Below are positions 32,740-42,090 of a stretch of DNA of 64,000 nucleotides, one piece after another. The position numbers and the translations under genes are program-made. Under the pieces are notes generated by a model that saw only the letters and a program-made list of their open reading frames with translations, made no database searches and was not told the DNA's origin. Each line of letters opens with the position of its first letter. Positions within the stretch are counted from its first letter, which is position 1. This DNA comes from Cladochytrium replicatum (Eukaryota; Chytridiomycota; Chytridiomycetes; Cladochytriales; Cladochytriaceae): positions 23,433-87,432 of the forward strand of contig JAHLKD010000142.1 in the NCBI GenBank assembly GCA_025526935.1, given 5' to 3'.

Positions 32740-34869
32740 ATGCCTTCAACAAACTCAAATTTCTCGCCGTCCCTCTGGATTTCCTCGCACCCCCGCTCGT
32801 TTCTCGCTGTTTCAATCGCGCTGTCTTCGCTGCTCGCTGCTCCTGCTTCTAATGAAAGTGCCAATCCTGCCCTCTTTCCCGTACTACTCGTCGCTTCACT
32901 CTACACATATGCAAGATTGCTCTTCCCACCGTCGCTCGTCGTGCCGGAACACGAGAACAGGTCAAAAGCTGCTCTCCTTGCTCTTCGTGACATCGCCATC
33001 CAGATCTTTGCCTTAGCTCCCGGCCTTGGACTGTCGTTCCTCGAGCTTGAGAGTTCCTCCGAAGACGAGTCGACTGTCCCCACAAATGCCCCTGTCACAA
33101 TGCCGTGGCACAACTACATTGCTGTTTTCTCGATCGGAATTCTCTTCAGCGTTGTAGCTGTGACACCAACATGGCTCGCGGCCTTGACGCTGCAGGGCTG
33201 GCGACATGTCAAAAAGTGGCCCATCGCAGCTCCTCTCGCTGGTGCTGCATGGCTTGTGTTTCCGCTTCTTTGGGCCGGTACATGGCGGTTTCTTGCTGCT
33301 GGGTTTTTGCCACTCGGTACGTGGGGAAACCTTGGTTCGATGTTTCTCGAGGGCTTCACGAGCGGTTCTTTGTCGGTCATGAGCACATTTGGGCCCATGG
33401 CGGGTGATCTCGCCCTCGCATTGATATCACAAGGGATCGGGGAGTTTGTCGTTGGCCGTGTTCTAGGCGCGGCCACCGAAGCCATGGAGCATCGCAATCG
33501 CATCGTGAGATTCGAGAGACCCGAGCCATCCCTGATCGATCTCTCCGAGGACGAAGAAACCGGCCTGTCTCCACCTCCGACCCCTGAACCTCTTCTCCGA
33601 AACGGCGACAGCCGGCACACCCAACCGTCCCCAACATCCTCCGAACAACACCCATTGTTCCATACCCCGCAAGTCAACGCCGAAAACATCACAACCTCTC
33701 TCCGCCGTGCCTTCTTCGCCGCCGCCATCGCAACTCCCTTCCTCCTCAGCCTCCTCTCCTACAACTACTCCTTCAGCACCCCCGCCGAGCAACTCATCAC
33801 CGTCGGCTGCGTCCTCCCGCCGTCGTACTTCAACCCGGACCCTCCAAGCCCCGACGCCAACGTAGCCACCATGCTCGATATCATGGTCGCCGGCACCCGC
33901 GCCTTAGCCAGCACCGCCTCCCTCGTCCTCTGGTCCGAAGCCGCCGTCCACCTCCCCTCCCAAAAACATCTCGACGACCTCCTCACGCTCGCCAAATCCA
34001 TCTCCCGAGAACGCAAAACATATATCGGAATCACATACACCATCCCCGCCGACCCCTCCCAAAAACACCTCAAAAACATGCTCGCCCTCGTCGGCCCCAC
34101 ATCCAAAAACCAATCCGACCTGCTCTTCTCATACCAGAAAACCCAGCTCATCTTCATCGCCGAGTCACACCGCATGGTTCCCGGCCCGGGCGTCCTCCCC
34201 CTCATCCAAGCGCGTATCCCCCCCAGAACATCCCTACCGTATCCGAACCGCAGGAAGAAACCGCTTCCCACCGACCCGCCCGAGCTCGGGATCTCGGCCG
34301 CAATCTGCCACGACTTGGACTACCCCTCTCTGATCCTCCAGGCCTCGCGCGCCTCGATCCTTCTCGCGCCGGCACAGACCTGGTCCCAGAAATCCGGCCG
34401 CGCGCATCTCGCCATCGCGCGTGCACGGGCGAGCGAAGTCGGTTCGGCGGTGCTGAGATGCGACGCGGGGGGTGTGAGCGGGTACATTGACGCGCGGGGC
34501 ACGTCGCTGTACACATACGGAGCCCCTGGATCTACCGGCAACCGCACGGGGGCCCGCATTTTTGCGGTCGACGTGCCAGTCCGTGTGGGACCGAAACAGC
34601 TGACGTGGTACGCGTTCTTTGGGGACTGGATTGTGCTGTTGGCGATGGCTGGGGTTGGAGGTGCGGGCGTGGGTGTGCGGTCGTTGATTGAGATAGTTGG
34701 GAGGGGAAAGGCGGGGAATGGTGGAGTGTTGTTGGCGCATGGTGGGGACGGGGGCAGTCGGTTTACGGCTGCTATTGTGAGGGAGAGGCTATTGGGGTGG
34801 GTTGGAGGTTGGTTTTTGACGACGGTATTGTTGATTACGCGGGGGGGTCGAGGGGACGAGTCGGATTGA
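32740..34869 (+). CDS. Apolipoprotein N-acyltransferase (Lnt)-like membrane carbon-nitrogen hydrolase
   Basis: Intronless, 709 residues. The N-terminal half has several TM helices (e.g. SFLAVSIALSSLLAAPAS, HNYIAVFSIGILFSVVAVTP, KKWPIAAPLAGAAWLVFPLL). A Pro/Ser linker follows, then a nitrilase-superfamily domain and further C-terminal TMs. The Glu-Lys-Cys triad can be placed: Glu in LVLWSEAAVHLP (about 400), Lys in YQKTQLIFIAESHRMVPG (about 466) and Cys in GISAAICHDLDYPSLI (about 523). That arrangement is the one of bacterial Lnt, which N-acylates lipoproteins. Fungi have no bacterial-type lipoproteins, so the substrate is unknown; transfer from bacteria or an old eukaryotic branch are both possible. 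GC-rich like its neighbours. Confidence 0.8.
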   Translation: MPSTNSNFSPSLWISSHPRSFLAVSIALSSLLAAPASNESANPALFPVLLVASLYTYARLLFPPSLVVPEHENRSKAALLALRDIAIQIFALAPGLGLSFLELESSSEDESTVPTNAPVTMPWHNYIAVFSIGILFSVVAVTPTWLAALTLQGWRHVKKWPIAAPLAGAAWLVFPLLWAGTWRFLAAGFLPLGTWGNLGSMFLEGFTSGSLSVMSTFGPMAGDLALALISQGIGEFVVGRVLGAATEAMEHRNRIVRFERPEPSLIDLSEDEETGLSPPPTPEPLLRNGDSRHTQPSPTSSEQHPLFHTPQVNAENITTSLRRAFFAAAIATPFLLSLLSYNYSFSTPAEQLITVGCVLPPSYFNPDPPSPDANVATMLDIMVAGTRALASTASLVLWSEAAVHLPSQKHLDDLLTLAKSISRERKTYIGITYTIPADPSQKHLKNMLALVGPTSKNQSDLLFSYQKTQLIFIAESHRMVPGPGVLPLIQARIPPRTSLPYPNRRKKPLPTDPPELGISAAICHDLDYPSLILQASRASILLAPAQTWSQKSGRAHLAIARARASEVGSAVLRCDAGGVSGYIDARGTSLYTYGAPGSTGNRTGARIFAVDVPVRVGPKQLTWYAFFGDWIVLLAMAGVGGAGVGVRSLIEIVGRGKAGNGGVLLAHGGDGGSRFTAAIVRERLLGWVGGWFLTTVLLITRGGRGDESD

Positions 34870-35059
34870 AATGGCAAAATGAGAAACTCGAAAGTAAGGT
34901 GGATACTCTTTTGCATTTGTAAAGTAGTCGTTGTTAATAGCATGGGAAGGAGTCTTTTTGGTTTGGTTTGACCGAGTTTTCTCTGGTGAGTTTGTACTTG
35001 TCCGACACAAAAGGAAAAAGGAGAGTGGTCGAAGAAAGATGTTCCGTGTGTTAGCATAA

Positions 35060-35437
35060 ACATGCTCAGTGTTTGGGCGACAATCTCACCGAAGGCTACA
35101 AACACAGGGTCCTCGACGGCAGCGTGCTTCCACGTCTGGAATCACGTCTCAGACAGCCCCGCTTCGACTGGATCATCTTCATGGTCGGCGGGATCAACGA
35201 CCTCGCAAGTCCCAAAGTCACACCTGCACAGCTTTTCGAGGGCTTGGAGAAACTGTGGAGGATAGGACCTGATCACCACCCAATGCGAGAGTGTTGATGC
35301 TGAGCGTGCTGCCTGTGGATCAGGAGGTGTGGGATGACGTTGCAGGGAAGCAGGAAGGCGTCAATGAGCTTTTGAGAGCGTATTTTGAGGATGCAGGGCG
35401 ACTATTTTTTAATGATACAGCAAAAGACATCACGTAG
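35060..35437 (+). pseudogene. GDSL/SGNH esterase remnant, nucleophile lost
   Basis: Reads CLGDNLTEGYKHRVLDGSV, then FDWIIFMVGGINDLASPKVT, then in another frame RVLMLSVLPVDQEVWDD. This is the core of an SGNH lipase/esterase: block I GDSL, block III GxND and the following strand. The Ser of block I is Asn. A frame change occurs near 35285 without splice sites, and the block V Asp-x-x-His region is not found. Seen: homology, missing nucleophile and frame break. Inferred: a dead gene. Confidence 0.72.
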
Positions 35438-35511
35438 GAATGGGAAGCTTTGGGACCTATGGTACGAAAAGATGGGAACGCTGATCTTCAACGAGCTCAA
35501 TGATACCAAAC

Positions 35512-36722
35512 TCAATAATACAGAGTCCCCTGCATGACAGTCCGACACCGCCCAACAAACCTGACCCGTCCGCGCTCTTTCTCCCACAACAGCTCAATCA
35601 TCCCACCGCGACCAGGGTACGCTTGATACGCAAAAATTGTGTCTCCAACATGTTTCCCGTTCACACCTTGCTCGGTCCAGTATGGAACCAGTGCAGTCTG
35701 CGCCGAGCCTGTCACCGGATCCTCGTCCGTCCCGTCGAGCGGGCAAAACACTCTCACAAGGTAATCCGGTTTCACCTGCTGCCCGGTCGTCGGGGACTCG
35801 AACGGGATGGCGAACGTTTCGGGTACGCGCGAGCTAACCGAAATCATATGCGAACCAATCTTTGCCTTTTCAAAAAAAAAGTGAATCCTTCCAATAAACG
35901 ACAACGCTTGCAATAATGGTTGCATTTACCAATGTGGGATGATCGATGTGTTCCAACAACGCAATGTCCACACTCTCGTTCACAATCACAACGATCCTAC
36001 CGTCCCCTGTCCGCCCGACATACTCGATACCCTCCGCCCGAATGTGCGCGCCGCCACCACCAGGTTTGCCTCTGAAGGCTTCCAGCAAATACCGCACGAC
36101 GTCCACATTCTCCTCGTGCAGCGGGCTGGAGATGTTTTCAGGGAAATCCATCTCGATCGCGGGCGAAACCTCATCTGCGTTCCGTACTGATTTTGGGCTC
36201 AGACGGACGGAGAGAACGCCCGATTTGAGCGTGTGGAAATCGACGGCTTCGATTTCGGTGGAGGTTGGGAAGTGGTGATTGAACAAGAAGTGTGAGGATG
36301 CCAGGGTTGCGTGGCCGCACAATGGAACGTCTTCGCCGTCTTCGATGAAATACGAACGGTAAAAACACATTGCAAATGGTGTGTGAGAAGGATGCAAAGG
36401 TTACCAGGTGTTTTCCAGCGAAGGAAGAAGCTTGGACGAGTGGAGGTTGAGGAAGAGTGCGGGAGGAGGAAAGCGGTTTCGGAGAGGTTGAATTCGATTG
36501 CGATGTTGCGAAGGAAGGGTTCTGGTGGGTAAGAGTCGCCCGTGAACAGAATCACGGCGGCCGGGTTTCCTCCTGTGGATGCAACGAAGTATAAAATTCC
36601 ATCCGATGGGGTTTGAATTACTTTAACTTACGGAAGGGCACCGTGGTGAAGGCATCGATCACAGAGTACTCCAGACCCGCCGGCATTTGAAATGTGAGCA
36701 GTGTGTCAACAATCTCTACCAT
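35512..36722 (-). CDS. PhzF-family isomerase/epimerase-like enzyme
   Basis: Member of the PhzF family (diaminopimelate epimerase-like fold, two symmetric halves); bacterial PhzF isomerises a phenazine precursor, and most fungal relatives have no assigned substrate. Exons 36632-36722, 36405-36572, 35930-36339 and 35512-35865 give 340 residues. Motifs are SVIDAFTTVPFRGNPAAVIL, the catalytic Glu in FNLSETAFLLP (Glu62 from the ATG at 36722), DVPLCGHATLASSHFLF, and in the second half DEDPVTGSAQTALVPYW. A start at 36686 (MPAGLEYSV) is also possible. The adjacent minus-strand O-methyltransferase starts a possible two-gene metabolic pair. Confidence 0.88.
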
Positions 36723-36865
36723 AGCTAAGGTGTGTGCTACCACCACTAGTTGGCAAGAAGGGCAAGTCCGTTCGTTCAGTGGCTTTGACATATGAAGAAT
36801 AGCATGGCCGGAAATATATACTAGGCACAAATTTTATTGTTTTGCAAAAGCTGTTCAGTTTCAGT

Positions 36866-37987
36866 TCACTTTCGGTGTGCTTCGAGGACTGAGATATTGT
36901 TACCCGTCGACACAACCCGGGTAAACTTCAGTCCAGCCTGATCAAAAAATCTCTCAAACTCTTCCAAAAAGCGCTCCTTGCCACCAATCATTACAAGCAT
37001 ATTGACGTCCAGCATTGTGATGTGCTCGCCCTCGGGACCATACGTAAGCGGCTCCTCGCAGACCAACACTTTTCCACCGGGGTTCATCCCCTTCTCAATA
37101 TTCTTGAGGATCGTGACACAATCCTCGTCATACCAATCGTGAATGATGTGCTTGAGGATGTAGACGTCGCCGCCGGCCGGGATCACGGGCTCAAGGAACG
37201 ACCCACCGGCGAGCTCGATGCGCGGGTGGCCGCTTGCCGGCGCATCGGCCGGGAGGTTGTCGACGACGTTGGGAAGATCGAAGAGGATTGCGCGCGCGGA
37301 AGGCATTCGCTCCAGAATCCCGGCGAGGAGAGCACCGTGTCCGCCCCCGACGTCGACGATGACCTTCGGATCCCCGTCCGCGAACGGGTACTTTTCGACG
37401 ATCACTTTGACTTCGCCCAAAGACCAGTTTGTCATCGCGCCGGAGAAGATGGCATCCTCGTCAGGATGATCGCGGTAGTATGACCAGATGTCCTGTTGGA
37501 AGCTCGGGAAGGCTGCGAACTCGTTCGTGCGGATCGTGTGCTCGGGGTGTTCCCAGACTCGCCAGTGGCTCGGTGAACCGTACAGCTTGAGGAGATTCAC
37601 CATCGAGTAAGGGTGCGTGGTGGTCAGAATAGCGCCCTTTTCCGTCAATGCAAAGATGCGAGTTGCGGGATCAACGGTGAGGAATCCGCGGTAGACAGCC
37701 GCACGCATGATTCGGAAGAGTGCACCATGGTGTACTTTCAGCTTTTGGGCAAGCTCTTCCGCAGTCGAAGGTGCCTTTTCAAGCTCATCTGCAACGCCGA
37801 GGTTGACGAGTGCGATCACGGACCTGAATGTCCACATTTGGCCAACCATCTCGGTGACAGAGACCAGCGCTTGGAGTTGCTCAACCATGGTGTTCCTCTG
37901 AGAAGATAGTGCCCGATATGTGGGCGGAACAGCTTTACATCTGCTTGGTGATCTGGTTAAATTCTGATGAGCCCTGAGGACAGCCAT
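36866..37987 (-). CDS. Family 2 (COMT/HIOMT-type) O-methyltransferase
   Basis: SAM-dependent O-methyltransferase acting on a small aromatic hydroxyl; substrate unknown. Intronless, 373 residues. N-terminal dimerisation region (AEELAQKLKVHHGALFRIMRA), SAM-binding VIVDVGGGHGALLAGI near residue 212, ILFDLPNVVDNLP, then the catalytic region DVYILKHIIHDWYDEDCVTI (His about 282) and KVLVCEEPL. The N-terminal 33 residues before a second Met (MVEQLQALVSV) may be a leader or untranslated. It lies 143 bp upstream of PhzF on the same strand. Confidence 0.88.
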   Translation of the reverse strand: MAVLRAHQNLTRSPSRCKAVPPTYRALSSQRNTMVEQLQALVSVTEMVGQMWTFRSVIALVNLGVADELEKAPSTAEELAQKLKVHHGALFRIMRAAVYRGFLTVDPATRIFALTEKGAILTTTHPYSMVNLLKLYGSPSHWRVWEHPEHTIRTNEFAAFPSFQQDIWSYYRDHPDEDAIFSGAMTNWSLGEVKVIVEKYPFADGDPKVIVDVGGGHGALLAGILERMPSARAILFDLPNVVDNLPADAPASGHPRIELAGGSFLEPVIPAGGDVYILKHIIHDWYDEDCVTILKNIEKGMNPGGKVLVCEEPLTYGPEGEHITMLDVNMLVMIGGKERFLEEFERFFDQAGLKFTRVVSTGNNISVLEAHRK

Positions 37988-38780
37988 TTTGATTTTGTGT
38001 GAAGCATGATATTAGGATTGGCCCGGGGAATTTGCTCACAAACACGATACTCCACGTGAGTACAAATTTTCAGTAACTTCAGGTGCACGTATAGAACTTG
38101 ATGAGTGTTCAGATAGCTGGCTGATTGCCCATCGCTCGTTGTCAGGGCCTTGCAGATTTCCAAGACGATAAAATTTGTTGGTCGGAAGGAAAATTTGTGG
38201 ACTTGGCGTTGATCTCCGCGTGCTGTAGGCCGCGAATGATCTAATATGCTCAGAGTCCAACAGCAGCAAAGCACCAAGTTTATGGTATTTCTGAGGGACA
38301 AATCCCGTGCATTAGCCGGACTTTTCCACTTCACCCAACCTATTGCACATTTTGGAATCTCCATAAAGCTATCGAAGCTAATCGGAAGTTCATCGGTAAT
38401 CGCCAAAGCAATCTTCTCATCAACTATTGGAGCAATTATTGAGCCGTCTATCTAAATCTCACCATAAGAAGATGAAGAATACGACGGCAATTTACCGCCA
38501 AACAGGATTATTAACTGCGCCATTTAATAATTTTTAGCTCAAATCAATATGAGGTTGTATTTAGAGTTGCTGGACGTCAAATGAACTTTTGATCCAAACA
38601 ATACAAATGGCGTTAGTTGAGTCCCCTCCCGTCACGGACTCGAAACTCTGGCAACAAACAAACGCGGCGCGCACCGAACATTTTTCCGATATTCTCGAAG
38701 GTGTGGCCCGGAATTCTACAAAACCTTCTACAGACAAAATTTCACTCTCCAACTATTACAGTCATCGTCAAAACGAAACC
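37988..38780. other. Gap between O-methyltransferase and P2
   Basis: Divergent upstream region. No gene supported; short frames here lack recognisable domains. Confidence 0.5.
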
Positions 38781-39872
38781 ATGCCGCCGACGCCAAAAGA
38801 CTACCCGTCCTTCAGGAATACGTTCGCCAAGAACAAACGTGATGGTACACTCGACCAGCTCCCCGTCCTGATCTGGGCATACCGCTTGGGCGCTGCTGGC
38901 TTCGTCATCTACTCGGCATATCAGTACCTATGGCCCACTCTGAACACATTGAATCTCACTGATCTTCGTCCATAATAGCTTCTTTGGATTGATTATTGCC
39001 TGCAACACCCCGGTCCGCGAGATCGGCAGCGACAGCACGAAGGTGACAGGTTGTGAATCTGCCGCTCAATTCGGCATCCTTTACGCCATCGTCATAGAGA
39101 TAATCCTCATGGGTATTATCCTCATCGGACATCTTGCTTGTGTTGTTCTTTCCGTATTTGTCATGCGCTGGAGGTTTAAGAGAAAAAACGATAGCGTGAT
39201 AAATTCTGTTTTACTTACCGATTCACTTTTCTAAATAGGAAACAGTGGATGGACTTTTATGAATCCAAATCCACACAGCCGCCCTTCCATCCTGGCCGTG
39301 CGTTTATGTACTTCACCGCCGCCTCCATCGGAAACGCCGCATTCCTCCTTCTTACCGGTGTGATTTTCTTCTCCTTCCGAGCCATCGGTGGCGGTTTTGG
39401 CTTTGCGCTCGTCGGTGTTGTCGGTTGCCTCTACGCTGCTTACGTCGGCCGTCAGTTGTGGTCAATTGTACGTGCCAACACACAATCCACTCAAAATAAA
39501 ATTGATGCTCGTGTTGTTTTGGAATCGTTCCAGGACTTTGACCAGCCGCTGGTGAGCAAAGCACCAGCCCCTAATATTGTCCTGCAGCGTACTGTGTACC
39601 TGGCCCCGATGCCGTACGACAACGGCGTCATCGACCCTGCACTCCCCCAACCCTACAACCCCCCTGCTGCACCTCCCCAACCTTACAACCCCGCTGGTGC
39701 ACCTCCCCAACCCTACAACCCAGCTGGTGCACCTCCCCAACCCTACAACCCAGCTGCTGCACCTCCCCAACCCTACAACTCCGTTGCTGCACCTCACCAG
39801 CCATATAACCCTGCCGCAGCTCAAGCCGCGGCCAATCCAAACAACACCGCTCACTACCCTCCTCAACCTTGA
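38781..39872 (+). CDS. P2: four-TM membrane protein with Pro/Tyr-rich repeat tail (family member)
   Basis: Paralogue of P1. Exons 38781-38923, 38979-39173, 39239-39467 and 39534-39872 give 301 residues, phases 2, 2, 0. Conserved KRDGTLDQLPVLIWAYRLG, TM2 (ILYAIVIEIILMGIILIGHL), MRWR, PPFHPGRAFMYF, TM3, TM4 (GGFGFALVGVVGCLYAAYVG) and LWSI. The tail is a run of six or seven APPQPYNPAG units encoded by 30-bp tandem repeats (about 39640-39790), longer than in P1, so tail length differs by repeat expansion. A fragment of the P1-linked methyltransferase lies 225 bp downstream. Function unknown. Confidence 0.9.
39640..39795 (+). repeat. 30-bp coding tandem repeat in the P2 tail
   Basis: Units of the form cctccccaaccctacaaccc plus ten more bases, repeated about five to six times with few changes. 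They encode the PPQPYNPAGA-type decapeptide. The low divergence points to recent expansion. Confidence 0.85.
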
Positions 39873-40096
39873 AAGAAAAATGTGTTTATTGCTTTTATTG
39901 CAGCTAATGGTATTGATCTTTGAAAGCTTTTTTTTCGATGTATGTGATTAGTATGTTCTCCAAAGATCTGTAGCACTTATTGTATCTCTTACTGTCATGA
40001 ATATATTTTTTCCGGAATGTACAAAATTTTGTTTGGTGGTCGGCTTTTTCGGCGGGAAGCAAAACTTTGCCTGGGATGCACAATTGCCGAGTGTTC

Positions 40097-40215
40097 GCTC
40101 GCACGATTACCGCGGTATTTGAAGTCAACCGAAGTTTCTCATTCCGCGGGATTCAGACTGTCGAGGAGTGGTGGGAATGCATTGAGGCTGCTGCCCGAAC
40201 TGGCGAGCTTGAGAG
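40097..40215 (+). pseudogene. Methyltransferase 3' fragment (decayed copy of the gene at 4346-6198)
   Basis: About 120 bp align with the last large exon of the methyltransferase (5955-6080). The shared block actgtcgaggagtgg is exact, and TVEEWWECIEA here matches TVEEWREDIEV there. Upstream exons are gone and the frame is not maintained. Its position directly after P2 mirrors the methyltransferase after P1. Confidence 0.8.
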
Positions 40216-40510
40216 CTCGAGAGAGAAAGATGGGGTTAATCATTCCAATCCTGTTAGCAAATTCAGCACTGAGCTGCAATGTGGGGCGAAGTGTTTCGAT
40301 GAGCGAGTTCCAGCCCAATCGGATATCTTCTCGCTCCAGCGGCGATCAAAAAGCTTTGAACTTTCAGCAGCACGACAACCTGGTTGGATTCTTCTTGCTC
40401 GTTGGCTGTTCAACGGGTTTTCTCACGACAATGTTGTTAATAATTCCTGTGTTAATGTTGTAGATCCAGATGTCAAAGCCACACGTAGTCCAATTTCGTC
40501 ATAGCGCAAT

Positions 40511-42090
40511 ATGGAAGCTCTCTACGGCTTCGTGTCGAGGAACAGGCGGCGATTCATGTGGGCTGGTGGAGTCATCGGGGGTATCTACGGCGCTGTCAAG
40601 TTTGCCCAGTACAAGTTTGTCGAGATGGAGCAAGAGCGCGAGCTGGAACGCACTGCTCAAGCAAAGTAGGACAACCAACCCATGAACGCAAGCATATTCT
40701 TGAAATACCCATCTCTTCATAGTGTGAAGCGGAGATTTGAACAGAATCAACAGGACTGCACGTTCACTATCCTCTCCCTTCTCCCTACCTTGAGCGAGCA
40801 AATTTTAGTCGAGCTCAACGTCGAGGGGATCACCGCACGGCTTCAGAGCACGCGGGCTGGGACGGGTGCTTCTGGCACTGAGGAGGCGATCAAGCGCGCG
40901 AAAATGGAGTTATGGGGCGAGCTCAAAATCCAGAGTACTATTTTTATGGTTCTACTGCGAGTTGCTCAACGAGTAACATATGTTTAAACTTTTTTAAGGC
41001 TTCACGCGGACTATTGCAGCAGTGTACCTCGTAACACTACTCAGCTCATTCACACACATCCAGCTGAACCTACTTGGAAGACTGTTCTACCTCGATTCCG
41101 TAGTGTCCTTCAGCCAGAAAGGGAGGGAGAAGGAGGTTGCCGTGACTACAGCAAAGGGCGTTTCAGTTGAAACGGAGAGGAAATATTTGACGTTCAGCTG
41201 GTTCTTGTTGAATCGGGGGTGGAGAGCATGCGTCGAGCGAGTTAAAAATGCAGTGGAGTTGACTGTCGGGAGGTACATTACGAACAGTTCCTCGTAGATA
41301 ACTTGTTAAAACTTGGGGAAACAGTGTACCGCTTAAAGCGTCTATTTCGTTCGACAATCTGTATGAGATCGTGGAAGGTGTGAGGAAGAAAGTGGAGTTG
41401 GACGAAGATGGAAACCGTTTTGAGTAAGCGAAAGGAGATGATCGACAATTGGTCTCATTTATTCTTATCGATTTTTTACAGCTTCAGTTCATTCCTGATG
41501 CCTCCAGAAGGCAAAGAAGCTGAGGTTCTCGGAGAAGCTTCCGCAGACTCGAGTGATCAGTCTCCCGACGTTCGCATAGATGCTGAACTTAAGAGTCTCT
41601 TGGACGAAACCCGTGATTTCTTGGAAAGGTATCCCGTTATGCTCCGTTGGAGTTGATTCTTCTCATTATTCTCCCATTCGACGCTAGTTCGGACTTCCAA
41701 AATGTGTGTGGCTCCTGCCTCGACACTTGCTTCGCCCTTTTGACACAACTACTACGCCCACAATTCTTCCCCGATGAGGAAGCCAGCGGAGCTGGGTCGC
41801 CTGAGGCTGTCTCGAGACTGTCCGTTGTGGATGATAATGAAGCGGAAGCGATTACTGCAGAGGCGGCTTCACGAAGAGCTGGGAAAGAGTTCCCTCTCGC
41901 CGGACTGTTGCCGCCCATCACACGGGCGGTTCATACCATCATGAACGGAATTCCAAATCTTTATGTTGAGGTTAGACGAGTTTGAACGAACCCTGCAATT
42001 CAAACTGAAAGCATCAATCATTAGAGCTTGAGCAACCAGGCCGACTTGAAGGCCTTCTCGGTGGTGGTATACACAGGCTGGGAGAATTAG
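40511..42090 (+). CDS. PEX3: Peroxisome biogenesis membrane protein PEX3
   Basis: Docking receptor for PEX19 in the peroxisomal membrane, needed to insert peroxisomal membrane proteins. Multi-exon. The first exon has a basic N-terminus and TM (RRRFMWAGGVIGGIYGAVKF), followed across an intron (40666-40732) by NVKRRFEQNQQDCTFTILSLLPTL, the most conserved block of the family. Next come TRTIAAVYLVTLLSSFTHIQ, LNLLGRLFYLDSVV and, near the end, LLPPITRAVHTIMNGIPNLY. The last exon restores the typical C-terminus SNQADLKAFSVVVYTGWEN, stop at 42090. About six introns, some exon edges not fixed. Confidence 0.9.
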
